Source of the DNA: Bdellovibrionaceae bacterium UBA6502
GTDB lineage: Bacteria > Bdellovibrionota > Bdellovibrionia > Bdellovibrionales > UBA840
Reading direction: 5' to 3'
NCBI GenBank assembly: GCA_002436415.1
Contig: DJMA01000028.1
Location: 62,001 to 126,000 of the forward strand
Length of the DNA: 64,000 nt
Shown here: piece after piece, positions 52,686 through 61,559 of the stretch
Numbering within the stretch: position 1 is the first letter of the stretch
Layout: each line of letters starts with the position of its first letter
Position numbers and translations under genes: made by a program
The notes under the pieces: model-generated
What the model was told of the DNA's origin: nothing
The model's database searches: none
Seen by the model: only the letters and a program-made list of their open reading frames with translations

Positions 52686-55115
52686 TTAGCGGACGTTTAC
52701 ACCTAATTTAGAACTAACCGTTTGAATGATCTTCTCTTGGAGAGCGCTCAATTGCTTTTCTTCAAGAGTCTCATTTTCATCTTGAAAGTACATTCTAAAT
52801 GTCAGGGATTTTTGTCCCTCTTTCAAGGAACCACCTTCAAACTGATCATAGACATAAACTTCTTTTAATAACTTACCAGAAGATTTCTTGATCAAGTCAA
52901 TGATGCTATCTGATCTTACAGCTCCATCACAAACAAAAGCTAAATCCCTTTCAACCATTTGCATACGACTCACGCCGCCCACACGAAAAGCCTTAGGCTG
53001 TCCACGAAGCAAAGCATCCAATTGCAATTCTGCAAATACGATTGGTTCTTTAGTTTTTAAAGCTTCTTTCATTCTTGGGTGTAGCTCACCAACAAAGCCT
53101 ATGATTTTTCCTTCAAAAAACAGAGCAGCACTTCTTCCTGGGTGCAAGAAATCTGGAGCATCTGCCTCTTGCTTCCAAGACCATGACTTTGCCCTTAACT
53201 CCTTTAAAAGAGATTCAATGCTCTCTTTTAGTTGCAAAACCAAAGGCGCTTTCTCTTTTTTTGTCCACAAATCAAGAGTCTCTCCCCAAGCAGCAAAAGC
53301 CAATCTAGGATCTTGACCAAATTTAGAGTCTCGACCAAAAGCGTATCCAATCTCAAACAATTGACCCTTGTGTCGACCATATCTAAAGTTATGCTCCACA
53401 TTCTTCATCAAGCCTGGCAATAAAGAAGTACGCATTACCGAAAAGTCTTCATTTAGTGGATTTAAAATCTGAACAGGCTCTGGATTTGCCGTAATGCCGT
53501 AAGCCTTTAACTTGTCTAGATCTCCTAAAAAGCTAGAAGCCTTCAACTTATTTTCAAAGTTGTAGTTTAAAGCTTCCGTAAAATTTTGTCCCACAAGAAA
53601 CTCTCGCAAACTTCTTTGCAACTCATAATCTTTTTCATGAGGCGTAGGTTCAAGAGCCAATTCTGGCATTTTTTCAGGAATGGCATCATAAGAATGAAGC
53701 CTTGCATATTCCTCAACAATGTCTTCTTTTCTTTCAATATCCACTCGGTACAAAGGAGCCGTCACACGATATGACTGCCCTTCTTTCACTGGCTTTAACT
53801 TCAACTGAGCCAAAGCCTTTTCAAAACTCTCATCATCCACTGGCATACCTAGTCTTTGGCTAATGTAATCACTAGATACAAGGAAAGACTTGGCCTCTAA
53901 GCCTTTAGGATAGAAGTCATGGATATCGCCATACAACTTCCCACCGGCAAGTTTTTGAATCAGATGACAACAACGATCTAAAACGAAAGATATCCCCGAA
54001 GGGTCTACTCCGCGACTAAAACGATAGGCTGAATCGGTTTCGATTCCTAATTTTCTTGAAGTTTTACGAACACTTTCAGGCTTAAAGTAAGCACACTCGA
54101 TGAACAAGTTTGTTGTATCATCCTGCACACCAGAGTTTTTTCCACCCACTACACCAGCTAAAGCAACCGGACGTTCCTGATCGCGAATCACTAACTCAGA
54201 ACCATCCAAAGTATATTCAGTTCCATCTAAAGAAGTGAATTTCTCTCCAGCCTGAGCTTTATCAACTAAGATAGAATTTCCTTTTATCTCTCTTTGGTCA
54301 AAAGCATGTAAAGGTTGGCCCATCTCCATCATTACATAGTTGGTAACGTCTACGACATTATTGATTGAATTTAAACCAATGGCTTCCACTCTAGTTCGAA
54401 GCCAAGCCGGACTTGGAGCTACTTTTACACCCTCAATAAATCTACCCGCGTATCTTGGACAATTTTCAGCGTCTTTAACTTCTAATGAAATGCATTCTTT
54501 AGTCGATAAACCAGCTTCAACTTGCAACTCGTTTTCGGGGTATCTTAAGTCTAAAGATAAAAGATTTGAAAGCTCTCTTGCTAAGCCAAAATGACTTAAG
54601 CAATCGGCGCGATTCGGTGTAACTTTTAACTCAAACAAAATATCATCAAGGCCTTTATAGAGAGAAAACTTCTCTCCAACAGGTGCATCTTCCGGTAAAA
54701 TCATAATTCCAGAAGATTCTTCACTAAGACCAAGTTCTTTTTCAGAACATAGCATTCCAGAGCTTTCCACTCCACGAATTACAGATTGCTTAATGGCAAA
54801 ATCACCTGGTAACACAGCTCCAGGAAGAGCAACCATCACCTTGTCACCTTGTTTATGATTTTTAGCTCCACAAACAATTTGCTGAACACTTCCCGAACCA
54901 GTTTCAACCTGACAAACCGTTAAACGATCTGCATCGGGGTGTTTATCTAATTTTAAAATTTGACCAATCACAATGGAAGCGTATCTTTTACCAAGATCAC
55001 TAACTTCTTCCACTTCCAAGCCTGTGTTCGTTAAAAGGTCAGCAAGCTCTTGTGGCTTTGAAAAATAGTTTTCGATATTTACGTAATCGTTAATCCACTT
55101 TAGGGAAATTTGCAT
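52686..55115 (-). CDS. pheT: Phenylalanyl-tRNA synthetase beta subunit
   Basis: 809 aa, full length. N-terminal LKWINDYVNIEN and the EMAP/OB part with RLTVCQVETG; VTPNRADCLSHFGLARELS; editing and B5 regions with RVDIERKEDIVEEYARL; C-terminal anticodon-binding FDX domain with VERDLAFVCD and VYVYDQFEGG. Forms the alpha2-beta2 enzyme with PheS. GAGGAG before ATG. 14 bases downstream of pheS. Confidence 0.97.
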   Translation of the reverse strand: MQISLKWINDYVNIENYFSKPQELADLLTNTGLEVEEVSDLGKRYASIVIGQILKLDKHPDADRLTVCQVETGSGSVQQIVCGAKNHKQGDKVMVALPGAVLPGDFAIKQSVIRGVESSGMLCSEKELGLSEESSGIMILPEDAPVGEKFSLYKGLDDILFELKVTPNRADCLSHFGLARELSNLLSLDLRYPENELQVEAGLSTKECISLEVKDAENCPRYAGRFIEGVKVAPSPAWLRTRVEAIGLNSINNVVDVTNYVMMEMGQPLHAFDQREIKGNSILVDKAQAGEKFTSLDGTEYTLDGSELVIRDQERPVALAGVVGGKNSGVQDDTTNLFIECAYFKPESVRKTSRKLGIETDSAYRFSRGVDPSGISFVLDRCCHLIQKLAGGKLYGDIHDFYPKGLEAKSFLVSSDYISQRLGMPVDDESFEKALAQLKLKPVKEGQSYRVTAPLYRVDIERKEDIVEEYARLHSYDAIPEKMPELALEPTPHEKDYELQRSLREFLVGQNFTEALNYNFENKLKASSFLGDLDKLKAYGITANPEPVQILNPLNEDFSVMRTSLLPGLMKNVEHNFRYGRHKGQLFEIGYAFGRDSKFGQDPRLAFAAWGETLDLWTKKEKAPLVLQLKESIESLLKELRAKSWSWKQEADAPDFLHPGRSAALFFEGKIIGFVGELHPRMKEALKTKEPIVFAELQLDALLRGQPKAFRVGGVSRMQMVERDLAFVCDGAVRSDSIIDLIKKSSGKLLKEVYVYDQFEGGSLKEGQKSLTFRMYFQDENETLEEKQLSALQEKIIQTVSSKLGVNVR

Positions 55116-55129
55116 TTTTCCAGCTCCTC

Positions 55130-56164
55130 TTAAAACTGACCCAAGAAGTCCATATCATTTTCATTAAACAAGCGGATATCCCTCACACCGTACTTAACCA
55201 CAGCAAGTCTTTCGATCCCCATTCCAAAAGCAAGACCTTGCCATTTTTCTGCATCCAGCCCAGCTTCTTTAAAAACATTCGGATGAACCAAGCCGCAACC
55301 TGCCACTTCAATCCAACCCGTGTGACCACACATTCGACAACCTTTTGCATCACAAACCGCACAAGAGCAATCCACCTCAGCACTAGGCTCAGTAAATGGG
55401 AAGAAACTTGGGCGAAGACGAATTTTAACGTTTGGCCCAAAAAACTCTTTGGCAAAATACGCCAATATGCCCTTTAGATCCGCCATTGAAACTTCTTTAT
55501 CTACTAAGATTCCTTCAATTTGATGAAACATCGGTAGGTGACTTACATCATAATCAGAACGGAATACAGCTCCGGGTCCCAATACTCTAAGAGGAAGACT
55601 TTCATTCTCTAAACTATGAATTTGAATGGGTGAAGTTTGAGTACGAAGAACATGTTGTTCATCGATATAAAAAGTGTCTTGCATATCACGCGCTGGATGA
55701 TCTGCCGGAATATTTAAAGCTTCAAAATTATAACGATCTCTTTCGATCAAAGGTCCTAAGCGAACGCTAAAACCAATTCTAGAAAAAATATCCACCAATT
55801 CATCAATGACCATATTGATTGGGTGTTTCTTGCCTAAGCGCATTCGGTTACCTGGTAAACTCATGTCTATGCGCTCATCTTCAAGACTAGCATTTAACTC
55901 TTTTTCTTTTAGTGCATCAGTGAGTTCTTTAAACAGATCTTCCAGAGTGTTTTTTACTTCATTTACCAACTGACCAAACTTAGGACGCTCGTCTTTGCTA
56001 AGCTTGCCCATTTCTTTCATGAGCTCTGAAAAACTACCCTTTTTACCTAGGTATTTTACTTTTTGGTCGTATAGATCTTTACTGGAAGTTGCGGCTTTAA
56101 ATGCAGCAACGGCTTCTTCTCGAATCGCTTGCAATTTATCTTGTAACATAGCGTAGATATTCAT
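55130..56164 (-). CDS. pheS: Phenylalanyl-tRNA synthetase alpha subunit
   Basis: 344 aa. KYLGKKGSFSELMKEMGKL (coiled coil that binds tRNA), motif 2 VFRSDYDVSHLPMFHQIEG, and motif 3 GMGIERLAVVKYGVRDIR are present, with a Cys-rich loop CSCAVCDAKGCRMCG usual in bacterial PheS. Neither ATG 56164 nor 56149 has a Shine-Dalgarno; the first is kept. A terminator-like hairpin lies directly upstream. Confidence 0.97.
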   Translation of the reverse strand: MNIYAMLQDKLQAIREEAVAAFKAATSSKDLYDQKVKYLGKKGSFSELMKEMGKLSKDERPKFGQLVNEVKNTLEDLFKELTDALKEKELNASLEDERIDMSLPGNRMRLGKKHPINMVIDELVDIFSRIGFSVRLGPLIERDRYNFEALNIPADHPARDMQDTFYIDEQHVLRTQTSPIQIHSLENESLPLRVLGPGAVFRSDYDVSHLPMFHQIEGILVDKEVSMADLKGILAYFAKEFFGPNVKIRLRPSFFPFTEPSAEVDCSCAVCDAKGCRMCGHTGWIEVAGCGLVHPNVFKEAGLDAEKWQGLAFGMGIERLAVVKYGVRDIRLFNENDMDFLGQF

Positions 56165-56173
56165 TTATTTAAG

Positions 56174-56198
56174 GAAAAAGAGCAAGGTTCATTGCCCT
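56174..56198 (-). terminator. Terminator after menB, directly before pheS
   Basis: On the minus strand AGGGCAA, loop TGAACC, TTGCTCT, then TTTTT, with one G-T pair. It lies 10 to 35 bases before the pheS ATG, so could also act as an attenuator of pheS-pheT. Confidence 0.6.
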
Positions 56199-56234
56199 GA
56201 TTCCCTTAAATTACGCTATGTGTAAGAAAGCAAT

Positions 56235-57140
56235 TTAGTAGTGCCAAGGATACTTAGAAAAATCTTTAGGGCGCTTCTCTACAAAAGAGTCTCTACCCTC
56301 TTGGGCTTCTTCAGTACCATAAGCCAATCGAGTTGCTTCACCGGCAAAAAGCTGTTGGCCAACAAGGCCATCATCTAACAAGTTAAAACCAAATTTTAGC
56401 ATACGCATAGCGGTTGGACTTTTAGAGTTAATCTCACGAGCCCACTCCAAAGCAGTGTCCTCTAGTTTTGCGTGTTCAACCGCAATGTTTGCCATTCCCA
56501 TATCCACTGCCTCTTGGGCTGAGTAGTTTTTGCCTAAAAAGAAAATTTCTCTAGCTCGCTTTTGTCCACATTGTCTCGCCAAATAAGCAGAGCCATAGCC
56601 ACTATCAAAAGAGGCAACATCTGGATCGGTCTGTTTAAAAACAGCATGCTCTTTACTAGCTATGGTCATATCACAAACAACATGCAAACTATGACCTCCA
56701 CCGACAGCCCAACCAGGAACCACTGCAATCACTACTTTTGGCATAAAACGAATCAGTCTTTGAACTTCTAAAATATGGAGACGACCTAACTTGGCTAAAT
56801 CCTTCTGACCATCCTGACCTTCGTATTTATAGCCGTCTTTGCCGCGTATTCTTTGATCTCCACCTGAGCAAAAAGCCCAACCTGCGTCTTTTGGACTAGG
56901 ACCATTGCCTGTGATCAAAACACAACCAACATCACTAGTTATGCGAGCGTGCTCTAGAGCTTGAAACAATTCATCCACAGTCTTTGGGCGAAAAGCATTT
57001 CTACACTCAGGACGATCAAAAGCAATGCGTACACAGCCCTGATCTTTCGCTCGATGATAAGTAATGTCCTCAAAAGAAAAACCAGGAACTTCATCCCATA
57101 ATTCTGGATTAAAAATATCAGATACTTTTTCTTTAGACAT
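56235..57140 (-). CDS. menB: 1,4-dihydroxy-2-naphthoyl-CoA synthase
   Basis: 301 aa crotonase-fold enzyme of menaquinone synthesis. FDRPECRNAFRPKTVDEL, FCSGGDQRIRGKDGY, VPGWAVGGGHSLHVVCD, DVASFDSGYGSAYLARQ and the C-terminal EGRDSFVEKRPKDFSKYPW are MenB hallmarks. AAGGAG precedes the ATG. It overlaps the zinc-ribbon gene upstream by 8 bases. No other men gene nearby. Confidence 0.95.
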   Translation of the reverse strand: MSKEKVSDIFNPELWDEVPGFSFEDITYHRAKDQGCVRIAFDRPECRNAFRPKTVDELFQALEHARITSDVGCVLITGNGPSPKDAGWAFCSGGDQRIRGKDGYKYEGQDGQKDLAKLGRLHILEVQRLIRFMPKVVIAVVPGWAVGGGHSLHVVCDMTIASKEHAVFKQTDPDVASFDSGYGSAYLARQCGQKRAREIFFLGKNYSAQEAVDMGMANIAVEHAKLEDTALEWAREINSKSPTAMRMLKFGFNLLDDGLVGQQLFAGEATRLAYGTEEAQEGRDSFVEKRPKDFSKYPWHY

Positions 57141-57558
57141 GATCGGTCTCCTTAGCAGCTTGCTTATTTAAAATATTATTCATTTCTGCCTCATTGCTTT
57201 CAAAAAAATCCATTTGATGCTGACCGTGGATTACCGGCCCCAAAAAACAAAGGGCGTAACAAAATAGAAAATAAATTTCGATAAAATTATTGGGCACTAT
57301 GCCACCTATAGAAAAAATCACCGGAGTGGCGAACAAAGGAACCAAAAATATCCAGAGAAAGTTTTTTTGGTGGGCTTCGCTGGACTTTGCATGAATAAAA
57401 GCATTACAGGAAGGACAGCTGGTAAATTGGTCATCCCCTTTGCCTCCCCTTTTTCTTGTTGCGGAAAAAAGAAATAATGGCATTTTTTTGCTACATTTTG
57501 GGCACTTTGCTTTTTTAAACATAAGAAAACATATAGTACACAATTTGTATTCAGTCAC
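57133..57558 (-). CDS. Zinc-ribbon membrane protein, 141 aa
   Basis: Cys pairs CTIC, CPKC and CPSC in the first 55 residues suggest one or two zinc ribbons, followed by two membrane helices (FLWIFLVPLFATPVIFSIGG, YFLFCYALCFLGPVI). No family recognised. The GTG start keeps the first Cys pair; a later ATG (residue 13) would lose it. Coupled to menB by an 8-base overlap. Confidence 0.6.
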   Translation of the reverse strand: MTEYKLCTICFLMFKKAKCPKCSKKMPLFLFSATRKRGGKGDDQFTSCPSCNAFIHAKSSEAHQKNFLWIFLVPLFATPVIFSIGGIVPNNFIEIYFLFCYALCFLGPVIHGQHQMDFFESNEAEMNNILNKQAAKETDHV

Positions 57559-57870
57559 CTCGGTTTTAGTGGATTCTAAATAGAAAACAAAACTCTTTAG
57601 CCCGAGGCAAGGCTAAAAAACATAGGCTTAGCCTAGGTTTAATTAAAGGGGGCAGTTTATAATTTATTAAAGTAAGACATTCACAAACTAATTCTTATGG
57701 AATCCATAAGGAAGGCGAAGGCAATCCAAGATATTGGAATATTGCCACCAAGCTAGCCAAAAAGAGCTTCTTCAACACATCGCAAATAGTTTTTTCTCTC
57801 GTTCAAAAGGATTCGGTGATATAAAAATTGCAAAGATTGCAATATTATTCGCAAACAAGGGGGAAGCGCG
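57559..57870. other. Intergenic region with three palindromes
   Basis: 312 bases. CTTATGGA-A-TCCATAAG (57694-57710), TCCAA-GATA-TTGGA (57725-57738) inside a wider GCAAT/ATTGC pair, and ATTGCAA-AGA-TTGCAAT (57827-57843). The last lies 27 bases before the ATG of the next gene. Confidence 0.65.
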
Positions 57871-58608
57871 ATGATAAAGTATGTATTTGCAAGTTTACTG
57901 CTTTTGCAAACTGGTGGGCTATGGGCCGAGACTTACCAGAAAAGAGATGATGGATATTTTAAAATTAAAAGCTTTAGCATAATTGAAATCAGTCAAGACG
58001 AACAGGAACTTCATTACAACAACTTAAACAACAGACCACCCTTTTACCCTTTGCCAGTTTTTCCAATCCCAAAACCTACGCAGCCCAGTAATGATCCTAA
58101 AATCCAAAAAAGTCCAATCTCCGTAATTGGGGACTTTATTAGTATTGGCGCAAAAATTTGGAAAATCATTGAAGCCAACAGACCGGTTGTTGATATCAAT
58201 ACTAATTACTACAGCGTTTTACCAAAAACAGTTAGCTCACCCAGTGAGTTAAGTGGTTGGTCGAAGCCCGAGCAAAGAACATTCATGATCACTTACGAAA
58301 ATTTGTTTGGCATGGAGGTTGTTAAATTCGTTTACCGAGTTTTTTATAGTCATTCAGGAAGTCTAAATGGCAAGGGAGCCTATATCGCCAATGCTGGTAT
58401 TATTCCTACTCACTTAGAGCTTGCTTGGGGCTACAATTTTACCGCATTTAATCAGATAAGTCTTCCGACAAACATTGGTAGCAAAGATCAGCCTATTGCA
58501 AATATTGAAATGTCTTTAAACTGGAGCATCGAAACCGTAGTCAAAGCCGAGCACCGTAGAGTGATCGCAGTGATCGATGGAACTGGTGCCATGGAATTTT
58601 ACCAGTAA
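57871..58608 (+). CDS. Exported protein of unknown function, 245 aa
   Basis: AAGGGGGAAG before the ATG. Signal peptide (VFASLLLLQTGGLWA), then a Pro-rich stretch (PPFYPLPVFPIPKPTQP) and a beta-rich C-terminal part (TFMITYENLFGMEVVKFVY, NIEMSLNWSIETVVKAE). No enzyme motif or known family; a secreted or envelope protein. Confidence 0.65.
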   Translation: MIKYVFASLLLLQTGGLWAETYQKRDDGYFKIKSFSIIEISQDEQELHYNNLNNRPPFYPLPVFPIPKPTQPSNDPKIQKSPISVIGDFISIGAKIWKIIEANRPVVDINTNYYSVLPKTVSSPSELSGWSKPEQRTFMITYENLFGMEVVKFVYRVFYSHSGSLNGKGAYIANAGIIPTHLELAWGYNFTAFNQISLPTNIGSKDQPIANIEMSLNWSIETVVKAEHRRVIAVIDGTGAMEFYQ

Positions 58609-58610
58609 AT

Positions 58611-58637
58611 AAAAAGGCCCACTAAAAAGAGTGGGCC
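58611..58637 (-). terminator. Terminator of the membrane rhodanese-like gene
   Basis: GGCCCACT, loop CTTTTT, AGTGGGCC on the minus strand, followed by TTTTT; only the minus strand has the T run. Confidence 0.85.
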
Positions 58638-58658
58638 CATCGCTCTAACAGGAGCGTT

Positions 58659-59048
58659 CTAGGAAAAAATTAAAGTCATAGATACAATATAAACACCACT
58701 AAACAGCATCATCACTAAGCTTAAAAATAAAACTGGTGGGTTCAATCTTATGTTGCCAAAAATCACTGGATTGGAAACATATGGATTCCCCTCAGCCACC
58801 CAGCGATCCATGCCCCCTTCATAGATCTCAACTTGTGGATGCCATTTTTGTGACCTTAAAAAACATTTCATTTCTTCTGCTTTTTTAATGTCGTCACTCA
58901 TGATGACTAGTTTCTCTGGTTTGATTTTTTTAATCTCTCGTAAACTAGGAGTGTCAGCCAAAAGTTCTTCAGGAGAAATTCTAAGACTCCTTAGATTATG
59001 CCTTCTCAAATAATCTTCTTCACTCCGAATATCTACGATCATCGACAT
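58659..59048 (-). CDS. Membrane-anchored rhodanese-like protein without catalytic Cys
   Basis: 129 aa. IVDIRSEEDYLRRHNL and EIYEGGMDRWVAEGNPY frame a rhodanese domain. The active-site loop reads LVIMSDDIKKAEE, with no Cys at the catalytic position. One membrane helix ends the protein (PVLFLSLVMMLFSGVYIVSM). It probably binds a partner or anion at the membrane instead of moving sulfur. GGGAGTG precedes the ATG. Confidence 0.75.
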   Translation of the reverse strand: MSMIVDIRSEEDYLRRHNLRSLRISPEELLADTPSLREIKKIKPEKLVIMSDDIKKAEEMKCFLRSQKWHPQVEIYEGGMDRWVAEGNPYVSNPVIFGNIRLNPPVLFLSLVMMLFSGVYIVSMTLIFS

Positions 59049-59213
59049 ACATTCACTCCCTTCATTGACTATTACCCGATTTTAACAAGCTCTAGATTCA
59101 AGGAAAATGCTATTTTGCATTGTTCTTGAAAGCGTAAAAAGCTTGTTTCAAATCAAGTCATTGCATAATCTTATTTTATTAAATATTTTAAAGTTAAAAA
59201 ACGAGGAGCAAGA

Positions 59214-59606
59214 ATGAAGCTATCCTATGTAATTTTATACGTGGAAGATGTAGTGAGATCTGTTGATTTCTATAAATCTGCATTTGGTCTTAAACACAAA
59301 TTCACCCATGAATCTGGTGACTACGCTGAAATGGATACTGGAAGCACAAGTTTAGCCTTTTGCAAACACCAATTAGCAGAACAGATCATCAAAGGCACTT
59401 ACCACAAAGCCTCACTAAAAGACAAAGCCCTAGGTAGTCAAATTAGTCTGGAACCTGAAGATGTAAAAACAGCCTACCAAACAGCAATTGAAAACGGAGC
59501 TTATTCAATTAGCCAGCCTGAAGTCAAAGAATGGAACTTTGAAGTGGCAATAGTTCGTGACTGCGACGGTCACATTATTGAACTAGCTAAAAACTTAAAC
59601 CCATAA
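59214..59606 (+). CDS. Glyoxalase/bleomycin-resistance (VOC) fold protein
   Basis: 130 aa. YVILYVEDVVRSVDFYKSAFGL is one beta-alpha-beta-beta-beta module (start YVILYVEDVVRS), and VRDCDGHIIELAKN supplies the typical G-x-x-I-E-L end with the second metal Glu. Two modules make one VOC domain. Function within this broad family is open (lyase, dioxygenase or resistance protein). AACGAGGAG before the ATG. Confidence 0.82.
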   Translation: MKLSYVILYVEDVVRSVDFYKSAFGLKHKFTHESGDYAEMDTGSTSLAFCKHQLAEQIIKGTYHKASLKDKALGSQISLEPEDVKTAYQTAIENGAYSISQPEVKEWNFEVAIVRDCDGHIIELAKNLNP

Positions 59607-59621
59607 CCAAATTTAAAAGCT

Positions 59622-60052
59622 AGGTTCAAATCTGGCGGAAAAACTCAAACATTAAGATGGTCTTTGAAAGTCGTCAAAATTGGTTGCGGGAGCCAGCGGT
59701 GCTGAGAAAAGCATTATTTGCTTTTCGATGACCGCAGTGAGCGGCCAAAAGCTTATTAAGCTTTTGGCGTCTAGCGAACCACAAACAGTAGGTTCAAATC
59801 TGGCGGAAAGAAAGAACGCAAAAAAAAGACCATCTAAAAAAGATGGCCTTTGAAAGTCGTCAAAATTGCTTGCGGGCGCCAGCGGTGCTGAGAAAAGCAT
59901 TATTTGCTTTTCGACGACCGCAGTGAGCGGCCAAAAGCTTAACAAGCTTTTGGCGTCTAGCGAACCACAAACAGCAGGTTCAAATCTGGCGGAATGAAAG
60001 AACGCAAAAAAAAGACCATCTAAAAAAGATGGTCTTTGAAAGTCGTCAAAAT

Positions 60053-60062
<10 letters not shown>
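59622..60062. repeat. Tandem ~186-bp repeats derived from the tRNA-fMet 3' flank
   Basis: Three units. The sequence YAGGTTCAAATCTGGCGGA starts at 59622, 59789 and 59975; TTTGAAAGTCGTCAAAATTG starts at 59664, 59849 and 60035, the last one being the real tRNA flank. Each unit carries the last 14 or so bases of the tRNA (TTGCGGGAGCC on the + strand), its terminator (missing half in unit 1), and in units 1 and 2 about 110 bases with hairpins such as GCCAAAAGCTT/AAGCTTTTGGC and GAAAAGCA/TGCTTTTC. Confidence 0.85.
60005..60037 (-). terminator. Terminator of tRNA-fMet
   Basis: AAAGACCATCT (60011-60021) and AGATGGTCTTT (60027-60037), perfect 11-bp stem; on the minus strand a run of T follows. A copy lies at 59819-59851 in the repeat. 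Confidence 0.88.
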
Positions 60063-60129
<67 letters not shown>

Positions 60130-60295
60130 AAAGCAAAGTATGAAATATTGGGCTCAGAGTCAAGGAAGTTACTATCTTTTTTTTGGCTGCTGTAAATACA
60201 TGCGAAATTTGAAATTAGCTTACGATAATCACTATCATACTTTGACCAAAGCAAGGAATCGTGGAAGATTGCAGTTGTTCAACAGGGAAAATTCA

Positions 60296-60898
60296 ATGGC
60301 AAAACTTTACTTTAGATACGGAACCGTCGGAAGCGCGAAAACTTTAAACCTTTTAGCTGTGGCACACAATTACCAACAACAAGGTAAAAAAGTTTTATTA
60401 ATCAAACCAGCTTTAGATATCCGTTTTGGTAGAGCCCTTATTAAAAGTAGAGCTGGCTTAGCAAAAGAAGCCCATATGTTAATTGAAGAAGGCCAGCGAA
60501 TTGTCCTACCCACTGAGCCTATAGACTGTATTTTAGTAGACGAAGCACAGTTTTTGAGTAGTGAGCAAATTGAAGACTTACAAAAAATTGCTAGTCTCGG
60601 TGGGATTCCTGTTATTTGCTACGGATTAAGAGCGGACTTTAAAAGCGAATGCTTCGAAGGTTCCAAAAGATTACTCGAGCTGTCCGATAGTATCGAAGAA
60701 GTAAAAACAACTTGTAACTTTTGTGACCGAAAAGCAATTTTTAATCTCAAATTCATAGACAACAAAGCAACGAAAACAGGCCCTCAAGTAGATCTTGGAG
60801 CTGAGGAAAAATACCTCCCTGCCTGCAGCAAATGTTATCATGACTTTTTAGAATCAAATAAAGAGTTAAGCCCTAGTAAAACAGATTTAAGCTTATAG
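60296..60898 (+). CDS. tdk: Thymidine kinase
   Basis: 200 aa. Phosphorylates thymidine for salvage. LYFRYGTVGSAKTLNLLAVA holds the P-loop (YGTVGSAKT, a variant of the usual GPMFSGKT), CILVDEAQFL is the Walker B / catalytic Glu motif, and CNFC with CSKC bind structural zinc. ATG 60296 follows CAGGGAAAA; upstream in-frame codons cross the tRNA gene on the other strand and are ruled out. Confidence 0.92.
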   Translation: MAKLYFRYGTVGSAKTLNLLAVAHNYQQQGKKVLLIKPALDIRFGRALIKSRAGLAKEAHMLIEEGQRIVLPTEPIDCILVDEAQFLSSEQIEDLQKIASLGGIPVICYGLRADFKSECFEGSKRLLELSDSIEEVKTTCNFCDRKAIFNLKFIDNKATKTGPQVDLGAEEKYLPACSKCYHDFLESNKELSPSKTDLSL

Positions 60899-61040
60899 TT
60901 TAGAGAAAATTTCTCTTCGACAGTTAACTTGTTTTAAATTGATTTAGGCAGAACCTAAGAAGCTTCTGCAGAATCCAGCTCTATAATCCCACCTGCAAAA
61001 ACTTCTCTGTAAAAAAATTAATGATCAAAAAGATGGCCTC

Positions 61041-61472
61041 TTACAAAACCTCTAAAATAGCATTACAAGTATAAGTATCTACTAGCTTAAGTTTTTTTAG
61101 ATCATGTTTTTCTCTGATGATATTCAGCTTTTGGTTTTCAACATCATAGTTAAAAACAGTACTTAACATGATATTTTTATAATAGTCGATATGACCTGTT
61201 CTCGATTCAAGACCCTCATAGCAACGAAAAACATAAAGTTTTTCACCAAGTTCATCTTGTAAATAACTAACATCCTGGTCACAGATTGTTACATCAAAAT
61301 TTCCTTCAATGAAGGCTTTCGAATATTTTCCTTCTTCTAAAACCGCTGTGATTTTCCAAACAAAATTCTGACAGCTTTTTGCTTGCGCTATTCCGCTAAG
61401 TTCAAGAAGAACAGTAACAATTATCAATGCTTTCAAAAATCCCGTTTTTAAATTTATAAACAATATTCCCAT
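61041..61472 (-). CDS. Exported protein of unknown function, 143 aa
   Basis: Signal peptide ALIIVTVLLELSGIAQA then KSCQNFVWKI. Four Cys in the mature part (SCQ, TICDQ, FRCYE, YTCNA) suggest two disulfides, as in small periplasmic proteins. No family recognised. The ATG has no clear ribosome-binding site. Confidence 0.6.
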   Translation of the reverse strand: MGILFINLKTGFLKALIIVTVLLELSGIAQAKSCQNFVWKITAVLEEGKYSKAFIEGNFDVTICDQDVSYLQDELGEKLYVFRCYEGLESRTGHIDYYKNIMLSTVFNYDVENQKLNIIREKHDLKKLKLVDTYTCNAILEVL

Positions 61473-61559
61473 CAGAATGTCTAGCTATCAATGAAAACTA
61501 TATAGAAATACTTCTCCTCTTGCAGCACACCATAAATTACCTTAACCTATTAATAAGAT

